Positions 33,335 through 46,897 of a DNA stretch of 64,000 nucleotides are shown here, one piece after another. Numbering within the stretch: the first letter of the stretch is position 1; the number at the start of each line of letters is the position of its first letter. Source of the DNA: Allodiplogaster sudhausi (Eukaryota > Nematoda > Chromadorea > Rhabditida > Diplogasteridae). The translations under genes and the position numbers were made by a program. The stretch covers positions 825,001 through 889,000 of the forward strand of contig CALZFC010000279.1 of NCBI GenBank assembly GCA_945643635.1, given 5' to 3'. The notes beneath the pieces were generated by a model. That model did not search any database and was not told the DNA's origin. It saw only the letters and a program-made list of their open reading frames with translations.

Positions 33335-35680
33335 ATGAAGCTGGAGCGTTACAACGGCCTCAGAAGAACCAAGTCCTTCTCGCGCTCAACAGGGCGCTTC
33401 TCGTTTTCTGCCAAATCGATCGCCTTCGTCATCTTGTGCAGAGTTGCGCTGACTCATTTTCAACGCTTGCCGAACGAGGACAATGTCGCCCAGTACGGCG
33501 AGCGACTTCAGGTATAAGAGCTTTTATTTTTGGTATCTTACTTGCAAAAATATTTCAGGTTTTTTTATACAGTTTTTTATTCACTGGAATTTCATTCTCT
33601 AGATTTAATTTTTGCTATTTTTATTGTCGTTTTAGAATTGTTTGCCCATTGAATCTTGAACATCTCAAAGGAATATCTACGGGATCGCCATGCCATGATC
33701 ACCGATACGGAGAAGGCAACTCACACAATAAGCAAAAGCGCGGTTAGAGTGAAGAATATGAATGGCTGAACGAAAAATTCATGGTTTATCAAAAAAATTG
33801 AAATTCATTTTCTAGTCGAAGATGGCGTCGTGGAAGGCGGCTTCGCGTGAGGTGCGCGTTGCTTTCCGTGACGAAGAGCTCGCCGTCCGCTTCACGCGAC
33901 TGCCGCGCACGCTCTCGCCGCGTTGCAATGCGCGCGTCATTTTCCTTATTCTATCGGCTGCGGAGAACTTTGAGGAAAGCGATATTGTATCGTATATTTT
34001 TAAATATGCGATATTCAACATTAAGACCCTTTCAATCATCAATATCTTGATTTTTTTTACATTTTGATCATCGTAAATTCTGACTTTAGCAGCGAACGGC
34101 GATTCGCGCAACGTGGGCAGCGGCCGCCGATTCTGTCGCAATTCAGGTGAGAACTATGGATTTGAGGGTTCTTCAATAAAATGTGGTGTGTTTTCATTCG
34201 TGTTCACAGACGAATTATTCGTTTAGAATAACAGATTGATTACTTATTTAGCGAGGAGATGCCAAGCTGTTCTTCATGATTGGCCACGATGAGGCTGTTC
34301 GACTGAAAGTCGATCACGAGGCAGATCGACATGGAGATCTTATCTTGATAGACACGCTGGACACATACGCTTCCTTAGTTTATAAGGTTGATACGAATTT
34401 GGACAAAGAGAGTTTTATAACTTTCTACGTTTTATTTTGAACATGGAAATTTTTCGTTTAATAACTTTCAACGTATTGATTTTAATTTGGAAATTTTTCA
34501 TCTTTTAACTTTTAATACCTATGTGAGAAAGAACTTATCAGAAATAAAACATTGAATCAAAATCAATGTATTCACTTATTAAAGTTCAGTCAATCGCAGC
34601 GCTCCACGTTGGCACGGCTCTTTGCACCTCCAAGTTGCTCGTCAAGGCTGACGATGTAGGAAGAGACTCAACGGCATAAATAACTCGGATTGAAATCATT
34701 AAATGAAAATGAAACTCCAGGACACGGTACTCCACGTTGATCGCATCGTCGCTGCATCTGGCACTTGGATGAAGACAGACGAAGCCGTCGCTTACTGTGC
34801 CATTCACGTCAATACGCGTGTCGAGCGTCTCGAGACCAACAAATGGCAAGAAATACTCTCAAATTTAACTTATTCTTTGTGGCTTTTCCTTTTCAAATGT
34901 TCTTAACCACATACAATTGATTTAATTGCCCTTCAAAGGTATTATATTAAAAATGAACATCAATGATTTCATATGTGAGTCCATTCCTAGATTTTTCAAA
35001 AATCACTAAGAAAACCTGATTGCTTACAAGAATCAATAAATTCCCTTAGGTTTGTCTCTCCCTCCGACTTTGAGCACCCGATCTTCCCTCCATACTGCTA
35101 CGGTCCTGCCTACGTGCTAACTAAGTTGGCCGCCATCCGAATCCTAGAAGGCACTGCTGAAGTCGCTTTGCGCCTTGTCAGAGAGTTCTCGTAATTATGT
35201 GTTTAATAGTGGACGCTAGCGTTGATGATTATGCCATGTTTCTGTGTGATTGTAGCCGGAAGACGCGTTGCTGACAGGGGTGGTTGCCCTCGCGCGCGAC
35301 GTGCGGCTGCATGAGCCGCGAGGCCGCTTCGCGCTCCATCCCTACACCGTCGGCTACCAAATCGACGAGCGAGAGGCTCGCATGGCCATTGCCAGCTCGG
35401 ACCATAAGGTTTGCACGCCTGGAAAACATATAATCTTTTAAAAGAACGTTGGGGTCTGCTGTGGTTTTTAATACTGAATATGTAACATTTATACTATATT
35501 TAAAAAAGGCACATCACTTCAAGAAAAAAATTGGTTGGGATTATGAAACATTTCACACAGACGCCATACGAAGTTCGACACACATGGAATGCAATGAAGA
35601 GCGCGTCGATCAAGATGGAGGAAGAGGAAGAAGGCGGAGAAAGAGAAGGAGACTATGAAGAGACCATTAAAGAAAAGTAG
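33335..35680 (+). CDS. GT31 glycosyltransferase C (paralogue, opposite strand)
   Basis: The first exon 33335-33511 (59 codons) has a basic N-terminus and a hydrophobic anchor (FSAKSIAFVILCRVAL) and ends QYGERLQ, matching the ERLQ/EQLQ end of the anchor exons in A and B. Then follow about 33671-33746 (EYLRDRHAMITDTEKATH), 33817-33985 (VAFRDEELAVRFTRLPRTLS), 34090-34140 (TAIRATWAAAADSVAI), 34253-34386 (AKLFFMIGHDEAVR...YASLVYK), 34590-34655 (ending KADD), 34720-34850 (beginning DTVLHVDRIV), 35051-35190 (HPIFPPYCYGPAYVL), 35256-35410 (PEDALLTGVVALARDV) and 35560 to the TAG at 35678-35680 (acidic tail EEEEEGGEREGD). The YPPY-x-SG block is FPPYCYG here and is the most diverged of the three. The DDD motif is again split by an intron at the same point, so intron position is conserved. 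Confidence 0.8.
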
Positions 35681-37998
35681 CAATTTGCAGAGTGTACATA
35701 CTTTACATTGTTATTGCAAAAATTTTAGTTGTTTACGCACATGTGTATATGTAGATACATACATGTATGTACATATATGTATATGTAGATATGTACGTAT
35801 GTACATACATATGTACATGCAGTCATATGATTCCTTTCTCCGTTTTCAATTTCAAAAAATTAAATTATTTGTAAATGACATATATTTGTATATCCAAGCT
35901 ATTTCAATATCCTATTATGCAAGGTGAATATAGTTAATGCATTTTTGCGGCAAAACTGGTTTGTTAAGAATGCAGCATTTCTTCATCAAAAGTGCTGGAT
36001 TCTCGCTGTGATAGATAAAGCTTTACATCGTGTCGTGCAGATGTTCAAAAGTGTGAAGAGCAGCTGTGGGGGAGCCCATCGGCTGAAAGTTCAACCGAAA
36101 CTTCAGTAGGAATTCCTTCCATTCGGCTGGATTCTTCTGAATTTCCCCAGAGAAAAGCACAAGTTTAGGTAATAAATTGATATTAATGGTCAAGATTTAC
36201 TGTTGAGTTCATGCTCAACCAATGAAAGTAATTTCATGCATTTTTCTAATCTCGGATCTGCACATTACATATCTCGTGAATCGAAGAGTTTGAAATGTGA
36301 AAGAAGTGTAGGAGCCCACCAGTAATCAATAGCTTTTCGAGTAGGAACTGACAGCTCCAATAAATAAATGTGAAAGAACTTTATTAGTACGCTGTTGAGA
36401 TCCGAACAAATTCGAGTGGTTCAGCTAATATATTTATCAAGTGTTTGTTAGCATGATTTGGTCACGAAGGCCCTGCTAGTGTTTGGTTCGACTACCCGCA
36501 TGGCCCGGTATTTTGATATGGATTCTATCCTATTTGAGGCATGAATAGGCTTAGATTAGGAAAACTAAGAATGCGTCCTGCATGGGCCCTTAGGAGAAAA
36601 AAACCATATTTTCTTCACGTTGTACTGTAGAATTTAGGGAGTGACGTCAACCCCCTTGCCTATTTTCTCCCCATGCCACTCTCATTCTATCAGAAAGAAG
36701 GTGATCCTCCATTCGGCTGGACTATACAAGCCATGTTTCAGATTCGAGGAAGAGAAGAGAGACAGAGAGAAACAGATTCAAACAGTCTAGTTTGTTGTGA
36801 TGGATACTGTGCTAGCATACAGCCAAAACTTTTTACATTATCATGCGGGAATTCAAACGTTTGTTCTTCACAAGCTGCTTCTAAACTCGATTGATAGTTC
36901 CGTTTAAGGCTAATTGAATGCGCGCCATAAATCTATTCGATGTTCAGGACGCAATTATCTTATTTAAATTAACCTTTTTAACCTTCCTATAGAAAATACC
37001 GGATTGCTGAATATCCCTAACATTTATAGCTCGCTTGTCTCAAAAATGGAAGTGGTGAGGAAGAAAACTACGAAAGAAGAAAGAACGACCTCATTGCCCA
37101 CTTGATTGAACCATTTGGCTATGGATGTATGGAATAAGACTTTGACGCAGGTCAAAAAATCCATCTTGATCTCTTATAAGAAGCTTTTTGATCCCAATTA
37201 TGATGCCATTTGCCAGTGAGCGTCGTGGCCAATGGCGTGTATGCACTAGACAAGAGAACGAGTGGGTTGGCGGGGTGGAAACGAAACCTGAAAGAGAGAA
37301 TTTTGAGCCTGGAACATTGAAACGAAAAAGCTGAGGTAAACAGCGAGAGAATGAACAAGACGGGAGAGGAAGGGAATTGTGAGAAACAACGCAGAAAAAG
37401 AGAGAGAAAGAGATAAAGAGAGAGAGAGAGAGAGTAAGAGAGAGAGAGAGAGGGAGATAGAAGCAGTTAGGGTGTAGGTGGATATGGAGCCAAGCCGTCG
37501 GAGATCTTAAATTCGTCGCCCTTTTCGGTTCATTAGAGTCGTGCATGATGCTCTGAAGAGATAGCCCGCGAAATACGAAGGGAGCAACCTGAAGTGAGAA
37601 CAAATGAGTTGCTCTCCCAAACCAGGCTCGTCTTTCAATTCAACTTGCCCAGGACTTTTTTAGTCAATGAATATTGGACCAGTCCTCGTTCCATTTCTGG
37701 CTGTTCATCCAACTAGCAGCATTTTCATTCACCTTTAGAATTATAACTTCCATGCATAGAAATGTATTAAAGAAAGTGGTTGTGTCTCTGTGAACTATCT
37801 TCGTCGCTCACTCTTTTTCACGCCTTCTCTGTTTCAGGTGACCTTCAACGCAAATGCGCTTACTAAGGTCGCTAAAGTTTAGGCTCGCCACGAATCGGCG
37901 TCAGGCGATTGGTCAGTTTCTTTTAAGTTATTCCATTAATTTTAACGGAATTTTTTACACGTTTTGAATTCCCATTTTGAACTATTGCAGTCACGTGT
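35681..37998. other. Spacer with ACATATGT-rich and GA-rich tracts
   Basis: 35735-35825 is an alternating ACATAC/TATGTA tract. 37395-37460 is GA-rich. An open frame on - at 37091-37603 is mostly this repeat. There is no convincing exon, though upstream non-coding exons of the fucosyltransferase-like gene could lie here. Confidence 0.4.
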
Positions 37999-40345
37999 TT
38001 GAAAAACAAAGAGGAACTTTCAATTCGCTCGCTTTCGGTCAATATCCAATGGGAAGAGTTCGTTCTGACATGCATTGATGAATCCATTGTTGCAGCAACT
38101 GCCATCGTGATCGTTGGCTCCTTATGTGTTCTTCGTCTCCTCTTCTACATCGCCTTTCGTATGTCACTCGGAACTGCGGCAGGGGAATACGACGAAGCAA
38201 TGTGTATGTGAAGAATATCTCAGCTATCTGTTTATCATGTTAGAGTTGTTGTTTTTTACTATATTTTTCTTACAATTGCAGCTTCTGGTGATACAATTGG
38301 TGATCGCCGAGTACTCTTCGCTAAGCTCTGTGCATCAGATGGCAACGCCGGGCCGGGCAACATTGTCTTTGAGGTTCAACACCATTTTTCTTTTCTTTTC
38401 AAGCCTTTTCTTACATTCTCTTGAACGATTCGGACAACAGGCAAAGAATATTCGAAGGCAAAATAGTAATAGCGAGCGCTGTTTAGGTCCTCTCTCACAT
38501 CTCAATTGCTCGCGCTACGAACAGGTCAGTCCATAAACTTTTCGATTTATCGCCTATGCACTATTTTTGTCCGTCAGTATGTACATATGTGCATACATAT
38601 GTACATATGTATAACCTTGGGGGCAGAAAAATAAACCTGTATTTAAGCTCTATTTTCGATATATATAAAATATAGACGTAGACATATCTATGTAAACGAT
38701 TCTCTCCCGCCAGGACTCCAGCAATCAACTTCAAGCGCTTTCCGGGTCTTGCCGTGCATCTGCTGAAGTTGAGGCAGGAATTGCCGGATCTACTGCAAGG
38801 AGTCTCCATCATCAACACCGTTTGTGTCCACTATATTTTACAATTTAGAGCTATAAAAAGAATGCGAATGTTTAGATGCCAATACGACAAATTGAACTCA
38901 CATAAATAAAGTGATTCTATGTACATGACTTTGTAATCTTCTTTGAGGATGAAACGATACGCGAGCTGACTCCGCCACACGCTTGCTGCGCCTTCGATCC
39001 AGCGATTTATCGAACACTTAGAAAGCATGACAAGGAGCAGGCCATTCATATCAACCTCGAATTTGTGCAGGTTATTTTCTATACGTCGGATTTACGTGCA
39101 ATTCAATAAAGATTTTTAAAAGTTGATGAATGTAACGTATCTTGATTACGTTTTGAGAGCTTCAAGTACTGGAAGAATGTGATGTCTCGCCATGAAGTGA
39201 TGGCACGCATCACCCCGCGCTCTCGTGTTCGCGAACTCTTCCCGAAGCTCATGCCGAATATGACGAAAGTTCGCACCGCGAAGCACAGGTGAACTTGTTT
39301 ACTTATTACGCAAACAAATTATTTAAAAAAATTAAATAAAATAACGAGAAAAAAATATGGGAAAACGGATGTTAATCCTGCCCAGAATCTGCGTGCACGT
39401 GCGCCGGGGTGACTTTGGCGGGGCGCACACTCCGCATCGCCAGTCAGACAGAGCATTTACTTTCGCAGCCACTCAGCACGTCGCCAAGAAAGGTCAGACA
39501 TCAGTCGCTTCCACGCAATTGTCTGCTATTTCTTCTCCATTTCTTCATTTCCCGCTCTCATTCATTAATCTTCTCAAAACAATGTCTTATCCTTGTATTT
39601 GCAAGTTCTTTATAAAACTTGACAATAATTGATCTGCATAAGTTTCTTTAAGTAATAGCCGAGAGCCGCGAGACGCCGACTGTTATCGTGTTGGGCGACG
39701 ACCCCGAATGGGCTGAGATGGTGTTCGAACCCTTTCTTTCCAACGGGATCTTCTCCACAAAGCGCAGACGTATGACCTTGTTGGCCTCATGAAGACGATA
39801 CAAAACATCTCCTTTTACCGCAGTTTTTGGATGATGAATTCCGTATGAATTAATTTAATTAAACACCCACTTCAATTTAACCTGAAGATTTTTTTCACAT
39901 AACATACATACCTTAACATTTTCTGACTTATAATTAGTAAGATTCTTTCAAACAGGCGAGAGAGCAAAGCATACCCTCGGGCTGCCTGTCTTCGTGGGCC
40001 GTCGTTTGTTTGGCATTCATCCAACTGTCAAGTGGTCGTTCTCGCGCGAATTCTGTGACACTATAATTATGACAGGTAATTCTTATCACAGCTAACGAGG
40101 AAAATGGTTTTTTTTACATTTTAGTAATACTTGTACAATATGTATGTATGTACATATGTACATGCATATGTATTAACAACTAGACAAGTGGTTCTGAAAA
40201 AAATGGAGCTGAATGATGAACAAGAGTTATGGCCATCTTCTGAATAGCGTCCGCGTCTACGTTTATTTGGTGGACGGCCTATCAGTCGCGTGGACAGCGC
40301 GTTTACTATCACAGTCAACCCTGGCGAGTCAGTGATGGTAATTTT

Positions 40346-40429
<84 letters not shown>

Positions 40430-40552
40430 AAAATTAAGGACGGAGCTGAGAATCCGGGTCTCGATCCGGTCGACTACTTCCCGCAAACATGGATATCTCT
40501 GAGGCAATCAAACCCTTTTCCCATCATAAGCAAGAAGACTTTTATTGTTTAG
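37999..40552 (+). CDS. GT11-like glycosyltransferase (alpha-1,2-fucosyltransferase family)
   Basis: Type II membrane enzyme expected to add fucose in the Golgi using GDP-fucose. The start at ATG 37999 gives a cytosolic tail and a signal anchor (TAIVIVGSLCVLRLLFYIAF). Exons then include 38282-38370 (GNAGPGNIVFE, resembling the GRLGNQ-F-E donor-site motif), about 38404-38526, 38714-38820 (TPAINFKRFPGLAVHLLKLR), 38943-39070 (ELTPPHACCAFDPAIYRTLR), 39160-39290 (SFKYWKNVMSRHEVMARITP), 39385-39491 (ICVHVRRGDFGG, matching the hallmark V-H-x-RRGDF), 39658-39770 (TVIVLGDDPEWAEM), 39958-40075 (ending CDTIIMT), 40244-40339 (SASTFIWWTAYQSRGQRVYY, matching STFGWW-A-Y) and 40438 to the TAG at 40550-40552. 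Three family motifs in the right order make the family likely. The acceptor specificity is unknown. It lies directly after the GT31 cluster. Confidence 0.7.
40348..40430. repeat. (AT)n microsatellite
   Basis: About 80 bp of TATATA inside the last intron of the GT11-like gene. Confidence 0.95.
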
Positions 40553-41348
40553 CCATAACCCCGTCTCTGGAAGAATAACAGAGGGCAGACCAAAACGGAA
40601 GGCTGCACCGCCGTCTCGAAGAAAGGACCGAAGAAGCAAGAAGGAGAAGAGATTCTTTTTCTGAAGTTTATTTGACTCACAAAATGGAATGAGTTATGAC
40701 TACGGGTTTGCTGCGGATACATGCGTAGAAATTAGCTTTCAAATCGGGAAAAATTTCCTTTCATTACAATTGCTGGGTTGCATTTCTGTTTATGTTATTC
40801 CAATTGTTTGAACAGATATACTATATAAATGAGCGTTATAAATGTAACCCGATCGATGAAAAGAAGGTACATCCCATTTTATTTTTTGAACGGCTAAATA
40901 AGAGCCATGTTTACAAAAGTGATAGCCACGCTTGTTTCTATGCATGGCATAGAATTGGGCAGGGAATGAAGAGGTTATATGCAATGTTATTCCAAGCAAT
41001 AGTATTTTGATGGGTGCAAAAATCAATTTGTGAAAACATAAATGCTGCGTGTTCCTGCACAGCCGGCGGGTCACTCACCGGAGTGGAATCGCCGTCCTGC
41101 CTTCCACTCTGAAGAGATCGTAATCTTGGATGCAGACCATTTCTTGCTGCAATGTTGCATAAAATCTCCTTCTACTCGTATTCTCACTCGAAAAATTCTC
41201 TCTGATGTATTCCTTTTTGCTTTGCCTTTACTCAAATAAAACATGATACAGACTTCTTAACAACAATTTGTATAGCATTCTAGTAAAATTGTATGCACAT
41301 GCTTATATTCATTAAATTTTATAATATATCTAAGATCAAGAATGCAGC
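40553..41348. other. Spacer between convergent GT11-like gene and receptor 2
   Basis: AT-rich sequence without a convincing ORF. Both neighbouring genes end here, so it is expected to hold two 3' UTRs. Confidence 0.4.
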
Positions 41349-44300
41349 TTATGGCGCGAAATGAATGTCATCGGCTGTCTGAATCGATAGGCCAGAAAAA
41401 ATGGGCTGTGAATTTCCCAGCTCATCTCCGGCTAAAATACCCGCCGCCTCAAGACTCGAGCGGAACCAAGCGCCAGTCATCTGAACGGATTCTAATTTCT
41501 TATTATTATCTTTTTTTATAATTAACGTTGTAAAGCTCGCATGCACAAAACATTTTGATAATGTTTTAAAATTATTTATCCTTTTCTTATTCTTATGATT
41601 GCATACCTCAATCGCAGCAACAAGATTGAGCGCATGTCCAAGACGCGTCGGGTCCTGACACGACTGTTCTTTGGTACGGTAGAGTGCGTCAAGGGCGCGA
41701 ACAATCGAAGAGGCCTCATTAGCTGCTAGAGAACGTACCGATTCACTACGAAGAGCAACACTCGAGTCTGAAGAGTGGAATTTAATCGGGATATTTCCCT
41801 CTTTCTCACGTAATCTCCTCCACTTACTTGGCGACCAGAGAAGAAGAGCGAACATCGCGGCAGTCTCCGCATCTCCGGCTGCTCCAATCCGCTTCACAAG
41901 CGGCAGGCAGACGTCGCGGACGCGGCATGCGGTACTTAAAAATGTTTAACCTAGTACATAAAAAAGGAGCAAACAAAAAACGTTTTCATTTGCTCTAGAA
42001 AACAGGTTAATCCCCTCTGATCCGCTCTTTTTTGCCGAAGCGATCCTTTAATTTTTGAAATATTTAAGAGAGCCAATCTGAGAGGTACGACTAGGCATGT
42101 CGGGAACAAAATTGTATACTTTCTTTATTCCTTCAAATGGCTTATGTAGCTAAGCACAGTATATCCCAGAAAATTCCCAAAAACTGATATTTTACCATGG
42201 ATAGGCACCGAAAACCCGAAAAAATTAAAATGACTCTTGCATTATTCGTTGTGAACATATATTATTTTTGAAACGTTCATTCGATTCCGAGAAGAAAATG
42301 ATTTTTTTTACTCCTTTTAGAAGCCATTCATTCAGAAATCCAATCCCCACTTACATATACTCATCCATGATAGGCCACAGGTATAAAAATGACCAAAACT
42401 GGTTACTATTTATTTGGAATCTCTGACACATTCTATGATATTTCGGCTTCTTTCCGTCATGAAGGTTGCGCACACGAATACATTTTAGATACTATATGTA
42501 CTTTGGGACAATGATTTCTATCCATTTACATGCTAATTTTCACAGCACTTCAACATATCGTGAGCACCAATCATGTTGTGTGCCAAGTTGCAAAAAAAAA
42601 ATTTCTCAATCGAACAAAAAAAATCTCCAATAACTACCAAAAATTCACTTTTGCGGCTAAATTCTTTACTATTCGGTGTAAAGCGCTATGCCATCAAAAA
42701 GGTCACAACTTGTTCCATAATCATTGAAAACGGTAACGAAACCAAAACCCATTTTGCCAATATCAAGAATATCGACAATTTGAATTTAAAATATTTTTTT
42801 CCTACAGGATTTGTAATTTTGGTGGTCTGAGGTGAAAAACATTATATCTCTTCATTTCATATCATGTTCATCTATTGTTTTCATCTCATACCTAACAACT
42901 TTTCAAGTATAAGATAACTTGGAAACTTTTTGTAATCAGTACAAGTGTTTGAACGAAAGTACGTAAGATCGAAATCAATCGTTCAACATTCAATCCCCCA
43001 CGCTTTCAGTTATTGTGTTATCTCCCTCTCCCATACTTCATTCTCCTTCGCGTTCTCTACATAATCGTGTTCATGAAAAGCAGCTTACCATCTCGCCGAG
43101 TGTCCCTAGCAGTTTTTGTCAAATCGTCGCAAAGCGACTCACCATAGGAGAAATATATGGCGTGGAGCATTCTATTATAAAATAAATAGACGAATTGAAT
43201 ACTGTAATAATCAACCAAAAATGTTAGCTCTGAAACGAGTCTTGGTCATTTTATTACCTATGACCATTCATGGATTCATGACAAGCTTCATGTTAAAATA
43301 AAGTAAAAATGCCGAATGAAAGACGTCAAAATAGGGTTTAAAAGGTCTAAAACGTCGCTCTTTAATGTACACAGTGTCTTCAGTTTTTTTAAATATGGGG
43401 GTTTTTATGTCACCAACGCACCACTCCAAATGTTCAGATCCCAAAATTAGAGCCTCTAAACACCTAATCAAATAAACAGTTCAAGACTAATACACGCTAA
43501 CAATGAATAATGCTATTGTCTTAATTTTTCTTAGGGCTTTCGGTGCATATCCATGATGAAATGACAGAAAAATTTTTGGAAACTTTTTTGGGATCTAGTA
43601 TATATATACATATGCCTATTGAAGGAATAAAAATCAAAAATTATTTTGTTCTCGACAAGCCCGTGATCGAGTCTCTCACATTGAGTCTCTTAATCAATCA
43701 AATTTGTCGACACAAACCTTGCAATTTCGTTGCAGTTGCCGCAGCCAAAATACTCGTCAAGTCGATCAATCTGTAGCTGCACACAGTAGGAAGCGAAGAT
43801 GCTGAATGAGACGGAAACTAATATGTTTCTTATTTTAATTTTAATGACAACATAATATTATTACACAAGTGTAATTGTACCGTTCGTTAGCCAGCTCGGG
43901 AAACTCGCGCGTCATGCGATTGAGGCTCTCGAGAAGCGCGCCGCTCAATGAAGCCTGACGCAGAAGAGTCATCTGGAGTGCACGATTAATGATTATTTCT
44001 TCTATTATTGATGTTTAATGATAAGTTGGTAGACCTGATCATCGGAGGAGAGAAAGCCAAATTCATCGCAGGTGGTGAGGCAGAACCAGTGGAGATGCGG
44101 AAGAGTCGCGTCGTAAATGCGAAAGAGCAGCTCTCCGGTTGCGGTCTGTCGAGGAAAATCGATCTCACAATTCTTAATATATGTAACATTAACATAGTTT
44201 TGTTACAGTCACTAGAAATCAATGTGAATTAATGCATAAACAGTGTTTTGCCATAAGTTTCAGTAAAACAAACAAAAACTGTAAATCACAAAAGAAAAGA

Positions 44301-45384
44301 AAACGAGAGGAAGAAAAGAAAAGCGCGTACCGGCCAATCGCACTTCTCAATTTCGCTTTGCTCGACCACGAGGCGCCTGTCGCGAAGTTCTCTTAATGTT
44401 TGAAAAAAATTGTTTATGCTTGATTATTTTTAATAAATACCACAGCAATGCATTAAAAATATTCACTATAAAATGTAGCTATGTATATAAATAATTTAAA
44501 ACCTATAATTTGCTTCCAGACGCTTGGCCGTCCTGAGAGCGGCACATTCGATGGTAGGCTGCTTTGATTGTGAGTTGAAGAATGAAGCATCCGAAAGAAG
44601 CATCGATTCGCTAGTTGAAAATGATGCCTCCTTCAATGATTTCATTACTGATTTGTTTTGTTCATTTTTATCGATAATTTGTTTAATTAGTGTCCTTACA
44701 TCGTCCGATCCTGACAAAGAACAGTCGAGGCTCGGAGCACGGCGAAGAGCTCCTGAAGAAATGAACAGCTAGCATGACGTGTTTGATGGTTGTAATATAA
44801 AAAAAAAGCTAAAATAGAAGAGAAAAGAGAAGCTGACGTTCCGGGAGCATGCCAGCCTCGAAGCACTTGCGCAGCCGGCAGCTGCAGCACGGCCGGAGGT
44901 TGTCTAAATTTCTAACTGCCAATTCATAATCTCTATGTCTACAGCTTCTCTCACCACTCGTAATGTTGCAATCCTGTTCTTGAACGCATTGATACGATCG
45001 ATGCATGCGGATTGCGCGGCTGAAAATGGGAGTAATTCTTGCTTTTATTCTATGTTTCACATATATTTATTAGCGGCTAGCTTTGATATTCAAAAGGTTC
45101 CTTAGCCTTTAATAAAATTGACCTTCGACTGTGTAAGGTAACTTTAAAAAATGTCAACCGAAAGAAGGTGGCACACGCCCGACATGTAGTCGTTCCGTAG
45201 TTCTTGCCCATGCATCTTCTGCCGCATACCAGACAAGCGTGTTGCTAATCAATATTTAAATAAAATTTGTAATGATTATATTCTATAAGACAATTGTATA
45301 CGAAACGCTTACCATGTCTTCAGAGAAGGGTGCAAACGACGCCGGTTGAACGGAAACTTGCGTGATCTGTACTAATAATATCAT
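41349..45384 (-). CDS. Nuclear hormone receptor 2 (CRAC P-box, long second-finger insertion)
   Basis: The start at ATG 45384 gives MILLVQITQVSVQPASFAPF and a GTAAGC donor. It joins in phase to about 45240-45165, the first zinc finger (CLVCGRRC...CRACATFFR, C-x2-C-x13-C-x2-C). The next exon (45018-44838) holds the second finger: HRSYQCVQEQDC, an insertion, then CCSCRLRKCFEAGM. The gap between the second and third cysteine groups is about 25 residues instead of the usual nine. A hinge follows (44750-44505, DDVRTLIKQIIDKNEQ), then ligand-binding exons: 44400-44332, 44145-44035 (DATLPHLHWFCLTTCDEFGF), 43980-43890, 43803-43710 (YCVQLQIDRLDEYFGCGNC), 41930-41830 (GDAETAAMFALLLWSPS), 41770-41610 and 41485 to the TAA at 41351-41349. 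One intron of about 1.8 kb (41.9-43.7 kb) contains no supported gene. Unlike receptor 1, the P-box is CRACATFF. Ligand unknown. Confidence 0.85.
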
Positions 45385-46897
45385 ACGGTAAATAGAAGAT
45401 AAAAACGTGTAAGTTGTGAGTCAAGATTTCACAAATTTAGCAGAATCGGCTAATGTGAATCAACGAGACAAGCGAAAAGTGAAGAAAGTATTTTCCGCAG
45501 GCTTGCTGTTTACTTGGACAAATTGGCCCGAGAAAGCCTCTTCTACTTCTAGCTACTTCTATCTTTCCGCCAGATCGCCCGAGGCAACGCAAGAAATACC
45601 TCGAGAGAGAGAATGCACATTCTGCACATTGACCCGGCGAGACCAAGTCCAGAATGGGGAATGTTATTTGTTTTCTCACTTTCTCTCGGCAAAGACTCAA
45701 CAATACTCCTGATGTCCTCGTTATGAACAATTAGCTACATAACTGCACTTTAGGATCAGAATACCCAGCTCTCTCCCAATCACTTTCGCGCTCGTGACTT
45801 TCATTACTTACCACGCCCTTCTTCTACATGTCGTATCAATCTTATCGAAAGCGACAGGTGGCTAAAGTGCAAATTAATTTGATACAAGTCTAGAGAGTCC
45901 TGTAAATGCAAGCACGCGGGACGCGGATGGGGGGATGGAGTCTCCTGTATTATCTCGTCTGCGATCAAGCTACCTTTTCGCGAGAACGGCCGATACTCCC
46001 CCACTCGCTACTCGCAGTTTGGTGTGCACTTTCCTATCCACAGCCTTGTTAGCCTATGTGTGAACATATCCTTTAGATTATACAAGCTAGCATGCATTGA
46101 CCATATTTTACAATCATGCAGGTTGAAAATACTAGGACCAAAAGAATGTCGAAAATGTATGACGAAGGTTTCTGGCGGAAAGAAAAATGTGCAGTTGTTT
46201 ACACTTTTTTTAAAAGAAATATATGTATCTCGAGACGAAAAATTCTGATATAAGGCTAATGAATGCTAGCGACCTACATACATATATACTATTTGCAAAA
46301 AAAGGATCCGAGCAATCATGGATCACATCAGTCAACCCAAGAGTGAACTACACACACTTCGAACTGATCTCATAGTGAATCCGCCTCTTGGTTACAGAGC
46401 TGAGTGTCTTTTCGCCGAGCAGAGCAATGGAGAGAACTGATAACTTGAATTGGACCCGCTTTGTGAGCATTCGGTTTACCATTTTGCACGGGAAGATCAC
46501 GAAAATAGCTTGCACTTTTGAGATCAGCAGATGGTGCTCATGTTAGTTGCAATTTCAAGGACGGGCCAGTAGAATTATGGCGAAAAGTAGGTGCCACGTA
46601 AACTAAACGGCGAAATTTTGTATTAATGTGTGCTAAATTGTTCAAGGCGAAATGATGGTCGAGTGAACTCGCAAGAGGCATGGCAGTCATGAGCGCATTT
46701 TCAGTACACACTTCAGATCTCGCTAAGAGCTGAGTAGTCTGTTCATTGTTCATCGCTTGGCTAACATTATCCGTTTATATCAGAATAGATTGTCTAATCC
46801 CTCATCTCGCTAGCCATCAATGATTATGCGCTTTCTCCCATGGATGGTTATGGCTTCTTTCAGCACCTCGTCTCCGTCGCTGTAATTCGACTTGAGA
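45385..46897. other. Intergenic, upstream of receptor 2
   Basis: No recognisable gene. A 98-codon open frame on + (45416-45712) and its - strand shadow have no known motif. The left copy of a direct repeat lies at 46039-46075. Confidence 0.4.
46039..46075 (+). repeat. Direct repeat, left copy
   Basis: CACAGCCTTGTTAGCCT (46039-46055) and ACATATCCTTTA (46064-46075) recur at 47480-47496 and 47500-47511. The pair brackets the broken elongin-B-like copy. Confidence 0.65.

Noticed and set aside
42000..43700. Open frames in the long intron of receptor 2 (42530-42830, 43116-43301)
   Set aside because: AT-rich, no motif, and they lie inside an intron whose flanking exons join sensibly. The 43543-43776 frame on + overlaps a real - strand exon at 43710-43803.
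45416..45712. 98-codon + strand frame upstream of receptor 2
   Set aside because: No recognised motif, no splice context and an equally long frame on the other strand.
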